Source of the DNA: Actinomadura sp. NBRC 104412
Lineage (GTDB): Bacteria; Actinomycetota; Actinomycetes; Streptosporangiales; Streptosporangiaceae
Reading direction: 5' to 3'
Length of the DNA stretch: 64,000 nt
Assembly (NCBI RefSeq): GCF_030269515.1
Contig: NZ_BSTM01000001.1
Coordinates: forward strand, 186,001 to 250,000
In this document: in pieces, positions 48,123 through 57,270 of the stretch
How positions within the stretch are numbered: position 1 is the stretch's first letter
Layout of the letters: each line of letters starts with the position of its first letter
Made by a program: the position numbers and the translations under genes
Notes under the pieces: generated by a model
The model's database searches: none
Seen by the model: the letters and a program-made list of their open reading frames with translations, nothing else
What the model was told of the DNA's origin: nothing

Positions 48123-50416
48123 GAGGCCCTGCCTTCCTTGGCGTGCAGAGCGCGCCAGATCTTCTCGGCGGTGATCGGTGTGCTGGTGATCCGGACGCCG
48201 ACCGCGTCGAAGACGGCGTTGGCGATGGCGGGCGCGGTGGCCGCCACCGTGTACTCGGCGATGGGACGGGCGCCGAACGGCCCGGGACCCGTCGCGTCCT
48301 CGACGAGCACCCTGGTCAGCGGCGGGACGTCGGCGGCCGTGGGGATCCGGTAGTCGACGAAGCTCCCGTTGGCGACATGGCCGTCCACGATCCGCAGCTC
48401 CTCCATGAGCGCGTACCCGAGCCCCTGGACGACGCCGCCCTCGATCTGCCCCTCGACCATCATCGGGTTGATCACCGTGCCGGGGTCGTTGGCGGTCGTC
48501 AGCCGCAGCACCCGCACCTGGCCGGTCTCGGGATCGACCTCGACCTCGGCGACCTGCGCGGAGAAGCATTCGGTCTCGGCCTCGTCACCCGGATGCAGGA
48601 ACTGGCCGGGGACGGCGAACGGACCGTCGGCGGCCAGCGTCCCGGCGAGGTCGGCGAAGCCCAGCCTCCGCTCGCCGCCGGGGTGGGAGAACGTTCCACG
48701 CTCCAGCGTGACCTGCTCCGGAGGCACCCCGAACGACTCCGCGGCCGTCTCCTTGAGCCTGCCGGCCAGCTCCGCGCAGGCCGACGCGACCGCCTGCCCG
48801 TGGACGTAGGTGTGCCGGGACGCGCCCAGGCCCATGTCCCACGGCGACTCGTCGGTGCTGCCGGGGAGGATCCGCACCGCGTCCAGCGGCAGCGTCAGCA
48901 GCTCGGCGGCCACCTGCCGCAGCATCGTGTGGCTGCCGACGCCCGCGTCGGGGACGCCGGTGCGGACGGCGACCTCGCCGCCGGGGAGCAGCATCGCCAC
49001 CGCCACCGAGAACCCGGTGCCGAGCTTCTGGTTGCTGACCGCCAGCCCGCGCCCGACCCGTCCGCCTCCGGGTGGGCTCGGCTTGGGCCCGTGCCAGCCC
49101 GCCGCGTCGACGGCGGCGTCCAGCACGGCCTGGAACTGGAGACCGGTCTTGCGGTGCCCGGCCGCCGACGGCTCGTCGTCGGCGAGCAGGTTCCGGCGGC
49201 GGAACTCGTACGGGTCCAGCCCGAGCTCCCCGGCGATGGCGTCCATGTGCGACTCCAGCGCGAAGATCACCTGGGGCTCGCCGGGCGCGCGCATGAACCC
49301 GGCCGGGACGTGGTTGGTGTAGACGCAGGCGGCGTCCATGAACACGTGCTCGAACCGGTAGCCGCCGCCGAGATGGCGGGGGCCCACCAGATGCACCTCG
49401 GGCCGCGGCTTGTAGGCGGCGTAGGCCCCGCCGTCGAAGATCGCCTCGGCGCGGTGGGCGACGAGCGTCCCGTCCCGGCGCACGCCGGTCTTCATGCGGA
49501 TGACCGAGCCGTGCCGCGTGCTCGCCGCGGCGAACTCCTCGTCGTAGTCCATCGCGAAGCGCACCGGGCGGCCCGTCAGCCTGGCCAGGTGGTACGCCAG
49601 CGGGGCGTCGCGCAGGTCGCCCTTGCCGCCGAAGTCGCCGCCGATCCGGACGAACTCGAAGACGATGTCGTCCTCCGGCACCCCGATGGCCTGGGCGAGC
49701 CACGCCCGGCCGGGGAACGGGTTCTTGTGCGTCATCCACACCTGGACCCGGCCGTCCTCCCCGATCCGCACCGTGGACACCGAGGGCTCGAGGTAGCCCT
49801 GGTGGGTCGGGGGCGTCCTGAACTCGTTCTCGAAGACGAGGTCCGACTCGGCGAAGCCCTGCTCGACGTCGCCGTGGCCCCACTTCACGTACGACTGGAC
49901 GTTCGGCACGTCATCGGGGATGAGATGCGGAAGCGGCCAGGCCGGCGGCGGGTCGGGCACGTACCCGTAGGACCGGACGTCGGGATGCAGGACGGGCGCG
50001 CCTTCGGAGGTCGCCTCGACCGGGTCGAACACCGCGGGCAGCGGCTCGTACTCGACGTCGATCAGCTCCACGGCCGCGGCGGCGATCTCCACCGAGTCGG
50101 CGGCGACGGCCGCCACGCGATCGCCCGCGAACCGCACCACGTCCCGGGCGAGCAGGGGCAGGTCGCGGAACATGCGTCCCACCATGGTCGGCGGTGCGTC
50201 CCGCCCGGTGAGCACCGCGTGCACGCCCTCCAGTTCCCGTGCGCGGGAGGCGTCCACCGACACGATGCGCGCGTGCGGGTGCGGTGAGCGCAGCGTCCTG
50301 CCCCACAGCATTCCCGGGACCGTCACGTCCGCCGCGTACAGCGCCTCACCTGTGACCTTGGACGGGCCCTCGATCCGGGGAATGCGTTTACCAATATGGC
50401 TCGTCGTATCGGTCAC
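48119..50416 (-). CDS. molybdenum hydroxylase large subunit (xanthine/aldehyde/aromatic hydroxylase-like)
   Basis: A 765-residue molybdopterin-cytosine-dinucleotide subunit. It opens GKRIPRIEGPSKVTGEALYAADV and has VRIGGDFGGKGD, GFMRAPGEPQVIFALESHMD and, near the end, GGVVQGLGYALMEELRI with the active-site Glu region. The AYRCSFR loop that marks true aerobic CO dehydrogenase is absent, so a hydroxylase of an N-heterocycle, aldehyde or aromatic CoA is more likely. GTG 50416 has AAGGTG just upstream. Confidence 0.9.
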   Translation of the reverse strand: MTDTTSHIGKRIPRIEGPSKVTGEALYAADVTVPGMLWGRTLRSPHPHARIVSVDASRARELEGVHAVLTGRDAPPTMVGRMFRDLPLLARDVVRFAGDRVAAVAADSVEIAAAAVELIDVEYEPLPAVFDPVEATSEGAPVLHPDVRSYGYVPDPPPAWPLPHLIPDDVPNVQSYVKWGHGDVEQGFAESDLVFENEFRTPPTHQGYLEPSVSTVRIGEDGRVQVWMTHKNPFPGRAWLAQAIGVPEDDIVFEFVRIGGDFGGKGDLRDAPLAYHLARLTGRPVRFAMDYDEEFAAASTRHGSVIRMKTGVRRDGTLVAHRAEAIFDGGAYAAYKPRPEVHLVGPRHLGGGYRFEHVFMDAACVYTNHVPAGFMRAPGEPQVIFALESHMDAIAGELGLDPYEFRRRNLLADDEPSAAGHRKTGLQFQAVLDAAVDAAGWHGPKPSPPGGGRVGRGLAVSNQKLGTGFSVAVAMLLPGGEVAVRTGVPDAGVGSHTMLRQVAAELLTLPLDAVRILPGSTDESPWDMGLGASRHTYVHGQAVASACAELAGRLKETAAESFGVPPEQVTLERGTFSHPGGERRLGFADLAGTLAADGPFAVPGQFLHPGDEAETECFSAQVAEVEVDPETGQVRVLRLTTANDPGTVINPMMVEGQIEGGVVQGLGYALMEELRIVDGHVANGSFVDYRIPTAADVPPLTRVLVEDATGPGPFGARPIAEYTVAATAPAIANAVFDAVGVRITSTPITAEKIWRALHAKEGRAS

Positions 50417-50599
50417 GGCCGCACCTTGTGAACGCACAGGCCATTGGCCTGCGATCTGCCGAACGCAGAAAGGGGGGACAATGGGGGGACAACCTTCGCG
50501 AGGCTAATAGTGGCTCCTGGAGAGGTCAAGGGAGTCCGGCAAGGCGATGCACGAGTCGTTATCCGGGGCGTTTGTGTTTCCGTTCCCCGGGCCGGGTGC

Positions 50600-51505
50600 T
50601 CAGGTCGCGGCGAGGATTTCCTCCAGCAGGCGACGACCGGCGGCCACGGACCCGGCCTCGATGCAGAGCCGGTCCATGATCTCCATGTAGTCGTCCACGT
50701 CCCTGGGCTTGTCCAGGTACAGCGCGCTGTTGATCTGCTCGATGTAGACGACGTTGGCCAGGTCGGGCTCGGGGAACTGCAGAATGGTGAACGGCCCGCC
50801 CGCGGCGGCGTGCCCGCCGGCGTCGAACGGGACGATCTGCACGGTGACGTTGGGCAGCTCGGTGATCTCGATCAGATGCCGTAGCTGCTCCCGCATGACC
50901 TCCCGGCCGCCCAGCGGGCGGCGCAGGGCGGCCTCGTCGAGCACGGTCCACAGCTTGGGCGCGTTGGGCTCGGTGAGCAGCCGCTGCCGCGCGATCCTGA
51001 GACCGACCCGATGCTCGATCTCCTCGGGCGGCGCGCCGGTGTGGCGGAGCAGGATGACGGCGCGGGCGTAGTCGGGGACCTGGAGGAGCCCGGGGATGAA
51101 CTGCACCTCGTACGTGCGGATGGCCGAGGCGACCTCTTCGAGCCCGATGTAGGTCTCGAACCAGGAGGGCAGGATGTCGCTGTAGCGATGCCACCAGCCC
51201 TGGGTCCGGGCCCGCCGGGCCAGTTCGAGGATCGCCTCCCGCTCCAGCTCGTCCCGGACCCCGTACAGCGTCAGCAGGTCCGCGACATCGCGTTCCTTGG
51301 CGCTGTTGCGCCCCAGCTCAAGCCGGCTGATCTTGGAGTGGGTGGCGCGGATCGCCGCGCCCGCCTCTTCCCTGGAGATGCCGCGCGCCTCTCGCAGCCT
51401 GCGCAGTTGGGCGCCCAGCAGGATGCGCAGCGCCGTCGACCCCGTGCGGGGTTGGGGAACAGGATTTCCTGCGCTCATGGTCTCGCTCAACCGGGTCGGG
51501 TTCAT
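50600..51505 (-). CDS. XRE-family regulator with DUF5753
   Basis: A 301-residue protein. The N-terminal helix-turn-helix (RRLREARGISREEAGAAIRATHSKISRLELGR) is followed by DUF5753, with QFIPGLLQVPDYARAVI and VQIVPFDAGGHAAAGGPFTIL. The class is highly paralogous in Streptomyces-type Actinobacteria and is often followed by a DUF397 gene; I see none downstream here. GGAGGAG precedes ATG 51505. Confidence 0.92.
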   Translation of the reverse strand: MNPTRLSETMSAGNPVPQPRTGSTALRILLGAQLRRLREARGISREEAGAAIRATHSKISRLELGRNSAKERDVADLLTLYGVRDELEREAILELARRARTQGWWHRYSDILPSWFETYIGLEEVASAIRTYEVQFIPGLLQVPDYARAVILLRHTGAPPEEIEHRVGLRIARQRLLTEPNAPKLWTVLDEAALRRPLGGREVMREQLRHLIEITELPNVTVQIVPFDAGGHAAAGGPFTILQFPEPDLANVVYIEQINSALYLDKPRDVDDYMEIMDRLCIEAGSVAAGRRLLEEILAAT

Positions 51506-51825
51506 GGCTTCTCCTCCGGCGGAGTCACCCAACGATGCCGCGCCGCCCACCTCGCGGCCGACTCGATCTGGCCGTGCCTTTCCCTCCCCTCGGCACTATC
51601 CAGGAACAGTACTCGGGTTCGCCGAAAACACCAGAGCATTGCACGAATTCGGACTGACACCCCTCTTACCGGCGGTGGCCGGCCTCTCTATAGTCCGCAG
51701 GTGTGGACGCGGACGACCCGGGGATCCTCTCCACCTGGTCCGCTGCCGCTTAGCGGTCCCGTGACCACTTCCACACCGGCGACCACTTACGGTTCCGCCA
51801 CCGCTTACACCGATGGGAAACGTCA
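51506..51825. other. 320 bp gap between divergent regulator and dehydrogenase genes
   Basis: This gap must hold the promoters of the XRE regulator and of the alcohol dehydrogenase. Its middle (51600-51660) is richer in A and T than the surroundings. I see no clear -35/-10 pair, palindrome or RNA gene. The last 70 bp contain two imperfect copies of GACCACTT. Confidence 0.5.
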
Positions 51826-52839
51826 ATGCGCGCAGCAGTCGCCACCGGGCCGAACACCCGGCTGTCCTTGACCGACCGCGAGGTTCCCGAGCCCGGGCCG
51901 GGAGAAGTCCTGGTGAAGGTCATCGCCTGTGGAATGTGCTACTCGGATGTGAACCTGATACGCGGGCGCGTTCCGTTCGCCCGGTTCCCCGTCGTCCCCG
52001 GGCATGAGATCACCGGCACGGTCGCCGCGGTCGGCGACGGGGTGCCGGGCCTGTCCACCGGTGACACGGTCGGTGGCCAGTGGCTGTACGACTCGGACGG
52101 GTCCTGCGACTACTGCGTGCGCGGCGACCAGATCCTCTGCCCGCGCAGGCGCGTCACCGGCATCGTCGTGGACGGCGGGTACGCCGAGTACGTCCTGCTC
52201 AAGGGCGGGTTCACGACCCCGCTTCCGGACGGGCTCGACCCGGTCGCGGCGGCGCCGCTGATGTGCGCGGGCCTGACCGCCTTCAACGGCCTGAGGGTGG
52301 CCGGGGCTGGGCCGGGCTCGCGGGTGGCGGTCATCGGCACCGGCGGTATCGGTGCGCTCGCCATCCGGTACGCCGCCGCGATGGGCGCCCGGGTCGCGGC
52401 GATCGGACGGTCGTCCCGCGGCGAGGAGAGGGCGAGGAGGCTCGGCGCGGAGCTGTTCGTCGCCGGCTCCGAGACCGACGCGGCCGAGGCGCTGAAGGCG
52501 TGGGGCGGCGGTGCGGACGTCATCCTGAACTCCGCCCCGACCAACGCGCCCGCCTCCGCCGTCCTGACCGGCCTGGCACCGGACGGGACGCTGGTGCTCT
52601 GCGGTTACGACGGCGCGCCGCTGACGCTGGAGGTCCCCCCGATGGTGCGCGACCGGCTGCGCGTCATGGCCACGCCGTCCGGCTCGCCCCACGACACCCG
52701 GGACACGCTGGCCTTCTCGGCGCATCACGGCATCCTGCCCGAGATCGAGCGCATCGGGATCGACGACGCCCCGGCGACGCTGGAGGCCATGGCCGGCGGG
52801 TCCCTGCACGGTGTCCGCCGCGTCATCACCTTCGGCTGA
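51826..52839 (+). CDS. zinc-dependent alcohol dehydrogenase (MDR family)
   Basis: A 337-residue Zn-ADH. Catalytic zinc residues lie in ACGMCYSDV and PGHEITG; a structural-zinc cluster is present as SCDYCVRGDQILC; the NAD(P) motif is VIGTGGIGALAIRYAAAMG. GGGAAA precedes ATG 51826. It oxidises or reduces an alcohol/aldehyde pair of unknown identity. It is transcribed alone. Confidence 0.88.
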   Translation: MRAAVATGPNTRLSLTDREVPEPGPGEVLVKVIACGMCYSDVNLIRGRVPFARFPVVPGHEITGTVAAVGDGVPGLSTGDTVGGQWLYDSDGSCDYCVRGDQILCPRRRVTGIVVDGGYAEYVLLKGGFTTPLPDGLDPVAAAPLMCAGLTAFNGLRVAGAGPGSRVAVIGTGGIGALAIRYAAAMGARVAAIGRSSRGEERARRLGAELFVAGSETDAAEALKAWGGGADVILNSAPTNAPASAVLTGLAPDGTLVLCGYDGAPLTLEVPPMVRDRLRVMATPSGSPHDTRDTLAFSAHHGILPEIERIGIDDAPATLEAMAGGSLHGVRRVITFG

Positions 52840-52966
52840 CCGCCGGGCGGCGTACCCGGACCGCCCGGGCCGTTCACGGGACGGCAAAGTCTCGGCACCC
52901 ATCCGCGATGGCGTGTTTGTCCCGTCATCCGGTGCGTAAGTCTCCAGTGGGCGATTGGACATTCGG

Positions 52967-55033
52967 ATGGCCACACCTGACGAGACGGCGGGCGGTAAGG
53001 CGGGCGCGACGGCAGGCGGTACGGAGGCGTCGGACGCGGCGGAGGTGGCGAGGCCCGCGATCACCGTCCTGAACGGCGCGGGCCGGGTGGTCGGGTGGAC
53101 GCGGGCCGCCGAGGCGCTCCTCGGGTTCCGCGCCGAGGACATCCTCGGCCATCCCGGCGGCGAGCTCCTCGCGGGAGAGGGCGACGCCTCCCGGATCTGG
53201 AGCCGGGACGGCGGCAGCGGCGACATCGAGTACCGGTCGGGTCTCGAAGAGCTCCGTCACCGCGACGGCCGAAGGACCCTGGTCCACCTTGAGCGGTCGC
53301 GGCTCCTCGTCCCGAGAGGACCGCACGACTGGCTCGTGCGCGCGCTGCCCGCGAGCGCGGACGGCGACGGGACCTCGGTGCTGGAACCGCTGCTGACCCG
53401 CGCCCCCGTGGTCGTGGCCGTCTGGGACCGCGACCTGCGGTGCGTCTGGCTGAACGAGGGCGCGCACCAACTGCGCGACGTGTTCCCCTATTTCCGGGTC
53501 GGCGGCCAGTTGACGCAGATCCCTCCCGACGCGGACGCCCCCGTCCCGCCGAACCTGATCCGGGAGGTGCTCGACGGCGGCGAGGCCGTGATCGACCGCG
53601 AGTCCCGCTGGTCGCTGGCCGGTGAGGACGAGGAGCGCTCCCTGTCGACCTTCCTGTTCCGCGTGGAGGGGGTGGACGGGCGTCCCCTGGGCGTGTGCCT
53701 GCTGGCCATCGACATCACGCACAGCATGGCGCGGGAGCGCCTCGCCCTGCTGCGCGAGGCCAGCGTCCGGGTCGGGACCACGCTCGACGTCATGCGGACC
53801 GCGCAGGAACTGGCGGACCTGGCCGTGCCGGGCTTCGCCGACTACGTGACCGTCGACCTGTCGGAGTCGGTCCTCCCCGGCCCCGAGCCCCTGGACCATC
53901 TGGACACCGCGGACGCGGGCCGGCCGGTGTTCCGCCGCGCGGCGCTGGCCTCGATCCACGGCGAGGTCCCCGGTCCGCTCTGGCCGGCCGGGCAGGTGGT
54001 CTACGTGCCGGAGAACTCGCCGTTCACCCGTGTCCTGGAAACCGGCCACTCCTACCTCGAACCGGTGCTGGACACCTCGCCCGACGGCTGGCTCAGCCAC
54101 GACCCGCACCGCGCCAGGGTCGTCCATGAGACCGGCATGCACACCCTGGTCATCGTTCCGTTGAAGGCACGCGGGAACATCCTGGGCGTCGCCGCGTTCC
54201 TGCGCACCGACAACGAGACGTCCTTCACGAGGGACGACCAGATCCTCGCGGAGGAACTCGCCGACCGCGCGGCGCTGAGCCTGGACAGCGCCCGCCAGTA
54301 CACGCGCGAGCACACCGCGGCCCTGACCCTGCAACGCCACCTCCTGCCGAGCCGCGTCTCGGGCGGGGACGCCATGGACGTGGCCTCGTACTACATGCCG
54401 TCCACGCGCTATGAGGGCGTCGGGGGCGACTGGTACGACACGATCGCCCTGCCCGGGTCCCGCGTCGCCCTGGTCATCGGCGATGTGACCGGGCACGGCA
54501 TCGCCGCGGCCGCGAGCATGGGGCGCCTGCGCACCGCCATGCGCACCCTCGCCTACCAGGACCTGCCGCCGGACGAGCTGCTGGCCCGCCTGGACGGCGT
54601 GTTCGCGCGCGAGGCGGAGGAGGAGGACCGCGACTCCCCCATCGCCGCGACCGTCCTGCTGGCGCTGTACGATCCGGCGGCCGGGCAGTGCACGATGGCC
54701 TCGGCGGGGCACCCGCCGCCCGCGCTGATGGACCCGGACGGCTCGATCACCTTCCCGGACGTTCCCCCCGGCACTCCGATCGGGCTGGGCATGGGAACGC
54801 ACCGGTCGATGGACCTCGACCTCGCCGAGGGGACGCTGATGGTGCTCTACACCGACGGCCTGATCGAGCGCCGCGAGTCCGACCTCGACCAGGGCATGAA
54901 CCGCCTGGGCGCCGCGCTCGCCGGCTCGCGGGGGCCGCTGCCGGAGAGGTGCAGGCATGTGGTCGACACCCTGGTGGGCGAGGACGCGGAAGACGACGTG
55001 ACGCTTCTGCTGGCCCGCACCCGCGCGACGTAG
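52967..55033 (+). CDS. PAS-GAF-PP2C (SpoIIE-type) serine phosphatase
   Basis: A 688-residue signalling protein. N-terminal PAS-like regions (about 30-120 and 140-240) are followed by a GAF domain (about 265-430), then a SpoIIE/RsbU-type PP2C domain from about residue 460: GVGGDWYDTIALPGSRVALVI, GDVTGHGIAAAASMGRLRT, ASAGHPPPAL and YTDGLIERR, with metal-binding Asp residues intact. It would dephosphorylate an anti-sigma antagonist in response to ligand or redox sensing. ATG 52967 is preferred; TTG 52955 is possible. Confidence 0.9.
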   Translation: MATPDETAGGKAGATAGGTEASDAAEVARPAITVLNGAGRVVGWTRAAEALLGFRAEDILGHPGGELLAGEGDASRIWSRDGGSGDIEYRSGLEELRHRDGRRTLVHLERSRLLVPRGPHDWLVRALPASADGDGTSVLEPLLTRAPVVVAVWDRDLRCVWLNEGAHQLRDVFPYFRVGGQLTQIPPDADAPVPPNLIREVLDGGEAVIDRESRWSLAGEDEERSLSTFLFRVEGVDGRPLGVCLLAIDITHSMARERLALLREASVRVGTTLDVMRTAQELADLAVPGFADYVTVDLSESVLPGPEPLDHLDTADAGRPVFRRAALASIHGEVPGPLWPAGQVVYVPENSPFTRVLETGHSYLEPVLDTSPDGWLSHDPHRARVVHETGMHTLVIVPLKARGNILGVAAFLRTDNETSFTRDDQILAEELADRAALSLDSARQYTREHTAALTLQRHLLPSRVSGGDAMDVASYYMPSTRYEGVGGDWYDTIALPGSRVALVIGDVTGHGIAAAASMGRLRTAMRTLAYQDLPPDELLARLDGVFAREAEEEDRDSPIAATVLLALYDPAAGQCTMASAGHPPPALMDPDGSITFPDVPPGTPIGLGMGTHRSMDLDLAEGTLMVLYTDGLIERRESDLDQGMNRLGAALAGSRGPLPERCRHVVDTLVGEDAEDDVTLLLARTRAT

Positions 55034-55044
55034 CCCCTAGGCGC

Positions 55045-55821
55045 TCATGCCCTGGTCAGAGCGTCCTCGACGGTCCGGGCGGCCTCGATGAGGACCGGCG
55101 CCCACCGTTCGGCGGCGGCGCGGTCGAAGCGGCTGGACGGCACCACCAGGGCGATCGCGCCGAGCGGCGCTCCCGCCGGGTCGCGCACGGCGGCGGCGAC
55201 GGCGCAGATCCCCTGCTCGCTCTCCTCCAGGTTGACCGCGTACCCGTCCCGGCGGACGGCCGCCAGCTCGGCGCGCAGCCGTTCGCGGGTCGGCCGCGTC
55301 CCCGCCGTCAGCACGGGAAGGTCCTCGGCGGGGAAGCGCGAGTCCAGGTCGTCCTCGGGGAGCGCCGCCAGCAGCGCCTTGCCGCCCGCCGTCGCGCCGG
55401 CGGGCAGGACGAGGCCGGTGCGGTCGCCGACCCGTACCGCGCGGGTGCCCTCAAGGCACTCGACGAACCGGACGCTCTGCCCTTCGAGGACGGACAGGCT
55501 CACCGTCTCCCCGGTCCGCCGCCGCAGCTCCTCGAGCATCGGCGCGGCGGCGCGGCGGACGTCCAGCCGCTCGTTCGCGACCAGGCCGATCTTGGTGAGG
55601 GCGGGGCCGATCCGGTACGCGGCGTTCCCCTTGTCCTGGGCGGCGAACTCGTGCTTCTTGAGCGTCGCCAGCAGGCGGTGCGCGGTGGAGCGGGCGATGC
55701 CGAGCTCGGCCGCCGCGTCCGCGACGCGGAGGCTGGGGCGGGCGCTGAGCAGGACGAGGATGCGCAGCGCGTTGTCGACCGAACTGAGTCCCGGCGACGA
55801 GGAGCCCCCACTATTCGACAT
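55045..55821 (-). CDS. IclR-family transcriptional regulator
   Basis: A 258-residue regulator. The winged helix is at about 17-80 (SVDNALRILVLLSARPSLRV ... STAHRLLATLKKHEF), followed by the IclR effector domain, with SVRFVECLEGTRAVRVGDRTG and a C-terminal GAIALVVPSSRF. ATG 55821 lacks any ribosome site, and the promoter elements place transcription start at or next to the ATG, so it is probably translated from a leaderless mRNA. No catabolic operon is immediately divergent; the nearest candidate target is the 57271-60793 operon. Confidence 0.92.
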   Translation of the reverse strand: MSNSGGSSSPGLSSVDNALRILVLLSARPSLRVADAAAELGIARSTAHRLLATLKKHEFAAQDKGNAAYRIGPALTKIGLVANERLDVRRAAAPMLEELRRRTGETVSLSVLEGQSVRFVECLEGTRAVRVGDRTGLVLPAGATAGGKALLAALPEDDLDSRFPAEDLPVLTAGTRPTRERLRAELAAVRRDGYAVNLEESEQGICAVAAAVRDPAGAPLGAIALVVPSSRFDRAAAERWAPVLIEAARTVEDALTRA

Positions 55822-55831
55822 AGAGGAATAG
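55811..55831. promoter_or_regulatory. inverted repeat over the IclR-gene start (candidate autoregulatory operator)
   Basis: CTATTC-N9-GAATAG, a perfect 6 bp inverted repeat. It spans the ATG and the -10 region of the IclR gene, a position suited to autorepression. Confidence 0.45.
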
Positions 55832-55855
55832 TATGCTGCCGTTGTTCAAAGTCAA
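55821..55855 (-). promoter_or_regulatory. sigma-70-type promoter giving a probably leaderless transcript
   Basis: On the minus strand, TTGACT (55855-55850), a 16 bp spacer, then TACTAT (55833-55828). The A of the IclR ATG (55821) lies 7 bases after the -10, so it may be the +1 base. Confidence 0.55.
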
Positions 55856-56044
55856 GGGACGGTAGCCGTCCGGCGGGCGCTCAGCGGTTGGCCCGATAGT
55901 TGCACATCGAGACCCGGTCGCCGGCTCCAGATGCGGCACCCGGTCCAGTTGTCACCAGAAGGTCGTGCTCGGAGCCGAAGTGGTGGTCGATCAACCCCGG
56001 GCTGACCCCGGCGGCCTCGGCGAGGTCGCGGCACGGGTCCGCCG

Positions 56045-56905
56045 TCAGGCGTCGAACCACTGGTTCGTCGTCTTCTTCGGCTGCGGCCGCGGGGCGGGCG
56101 CCTCCTGGGACGGGGCGGCCGGCTCACGGCGCCGCGCGAGCTCCTGCGTGCGGCGGTCCAGGTCGGCCGCGTGGACCATCTCCGCCTCGCCGGGGAACAC
56201 CGTCACGATGACCAGGAGGACGACCGCCACGACGCTCACCCCGACGACCAGCGGCATCAGCAGGTCGATGGCGCCGGCCCCGGTCGGCCCGGCCGCGCCC
56301 GCCGCGGGGCGCACGTTCAGCGCGGCCATGCCGGTGTAGTGCATGCCGCTGACCGCCACACCCATGATCATCGCGGCGGCGCCGGTCGCGAGCGTGCCGC
56401 GGACCCGTAGCGTGAACCAGAGCGCGGCGGTGGCCGCCACCACGGCGATCAGCACCGACAGCAGCACGATGCCGGGGGTGTAGGAGACCTCGGCCGCCAG
56501 GTTCATGGCGGCCATGCCCGTGTAGTGCATCGCGGCGACGCCGAGCCCGGTGACGAACCCGGCGGGCAGCACGACGATCGCCTTCGGGCCGCCGAACCCG
56601 GCCATGAAGGTCCCCACGCCGACCACCGCGATCGCGATGACCGCGCTGAGCAGCGTGAGCCCGACGTCGTACCGGATCTCCATGCCGGACACGGTGAAGC
56701 CGAGCATGGCGATGAAGTGCATGACCCAGATGCCGGTCCCTCCGATCGCCACCGCCGCCAGCGCCAGCCAGGAGGCCCGCGACAGACCCGAGGCCGCCCG
56801 CGCCCGCGAGGTGCACTGGAGGCCGATCAGCGAACCGATGAACGACATCACGTACGCGGCGACAGGAGTGAGAACCCCGTAACTGAAATGGTGCACCTGT
56901 GACAT
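56045..56905 (-). CDS. MHYT-domain membrane sensor protein
   Basis: A 286-residue protein with seven predicted helices and three MHYT-type repeats: MHFI (62-65), MHYT (126-129) and MHYT (188-191), each at the extracytoplasmic end of a helix. The domain is proposed to bind copper and sense O2, CO or NO. No GGDEF or EAL output domain is attached; the C-terminus is a short charged Pro-rich tail. ATG 56905 is chosen because the first helix follows directly and a G-rich site precedes it. Confidence 0.9.
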   Translation of the reverse strand: MSQVHHFSYGVLTPVAAYVMSFIGSLIGLQCTSRARAASGLSRASWLALAAVAIGGTGIWVMHFIAMLGFTVSGMEIRYDVGLTLLSAVIAIAVVGVGTFMAGFGGPKAIVVLPAGFVTGLGVAAMHYTGMAAMNLAAEVSYTPGIVLLSVLIAVVAATAALWFTLRVRGTLATGAAAMIMGVAVSGMHYTGMAALNVRPAAGAAGPTGAGAIDLLMPLVVGVSVVAVVLLVIVTVFPGEAEMVHAADLDRRTQELARRREPAAPSQEAPAPRPQPKKTTNQWFDA

Positions 56906-57270
56906 GAACGCCCCCGCCCCCCGAAAACCGTCCCGCTCCCAGCGTGACGGACCCCTGATCAAATCGGAGGGATCCTACCGGTTTTTGGCACGTTCCCGTT
57001 GACCGCATGCGGCCCCTGACCAGGCATTGAACGATCATGACCGGCGGGTCAAGCCGCCACGCCGGACGTGCGGCCGTGCACTCTCCGTGACCGTTCCGGG
57101 CGGCACGCACCCCAGGTCGCCCCGGTCCGGCCGGAAGCGGATCATCGCGGCCCAGCAAACCTAACAAGCGCTTGATTCTAGGCCGTCGCCCGCCCTACGC
57201 TGCACCGGAGCGCGGTGATCTCTTGCGGGCCGGAAATCGGTTCCGGCCGGGTCGCCGGGGAGGAGGCGCC
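56906..57270. other. 365 bp gap between divergent MHYT and DABB genes
   Basis: The gap holds two promoters. The right part contains the CAAGCGCTTG operator and a possible promoter (TTGATT at 57173-57178, 18 bp spacer, TACGCT at 57197-57202) for the 57271 operon. The left part must carry the MHYT promoter; I see no strong match there. No RNA gene is apparent. Confidence 0.5.
57163..57176. promoter_or_regulatory. TetR-type operator matching the KstR2-like consensus
   Basis: AACAAGCGCTTGAT fits AnCAAGnnCTTGnT, the published KstR2 motif as I recall it, at every fixed position. It overlaps the possible -35 of the 57271-60793 operon, so a TetR-family repressor could block transcription. The regulator gene is not in the window. 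Other TetR proteins bind similar sites, so KstR2 itself is not proven. Confidence 0.6.

Noticed and set aside
48119..50416. Aerobic carbon monoxide dehydrogenase (coxL)
   Set aside because: The three-subunit order fits, but the AYRCSFR active-site loop of true CO dehydrogenase is absent; the corresponding part reads GFMRAPGEPQ.
50473..50499. An 8-codon mini-ORF after a G-rich stretch upstream of the molybdenum hydroxylase operon
   Set aside because: It is on the plus strand with no co-directional gene within 1.3 kb, so it cannot be a leader peptide for the operon.
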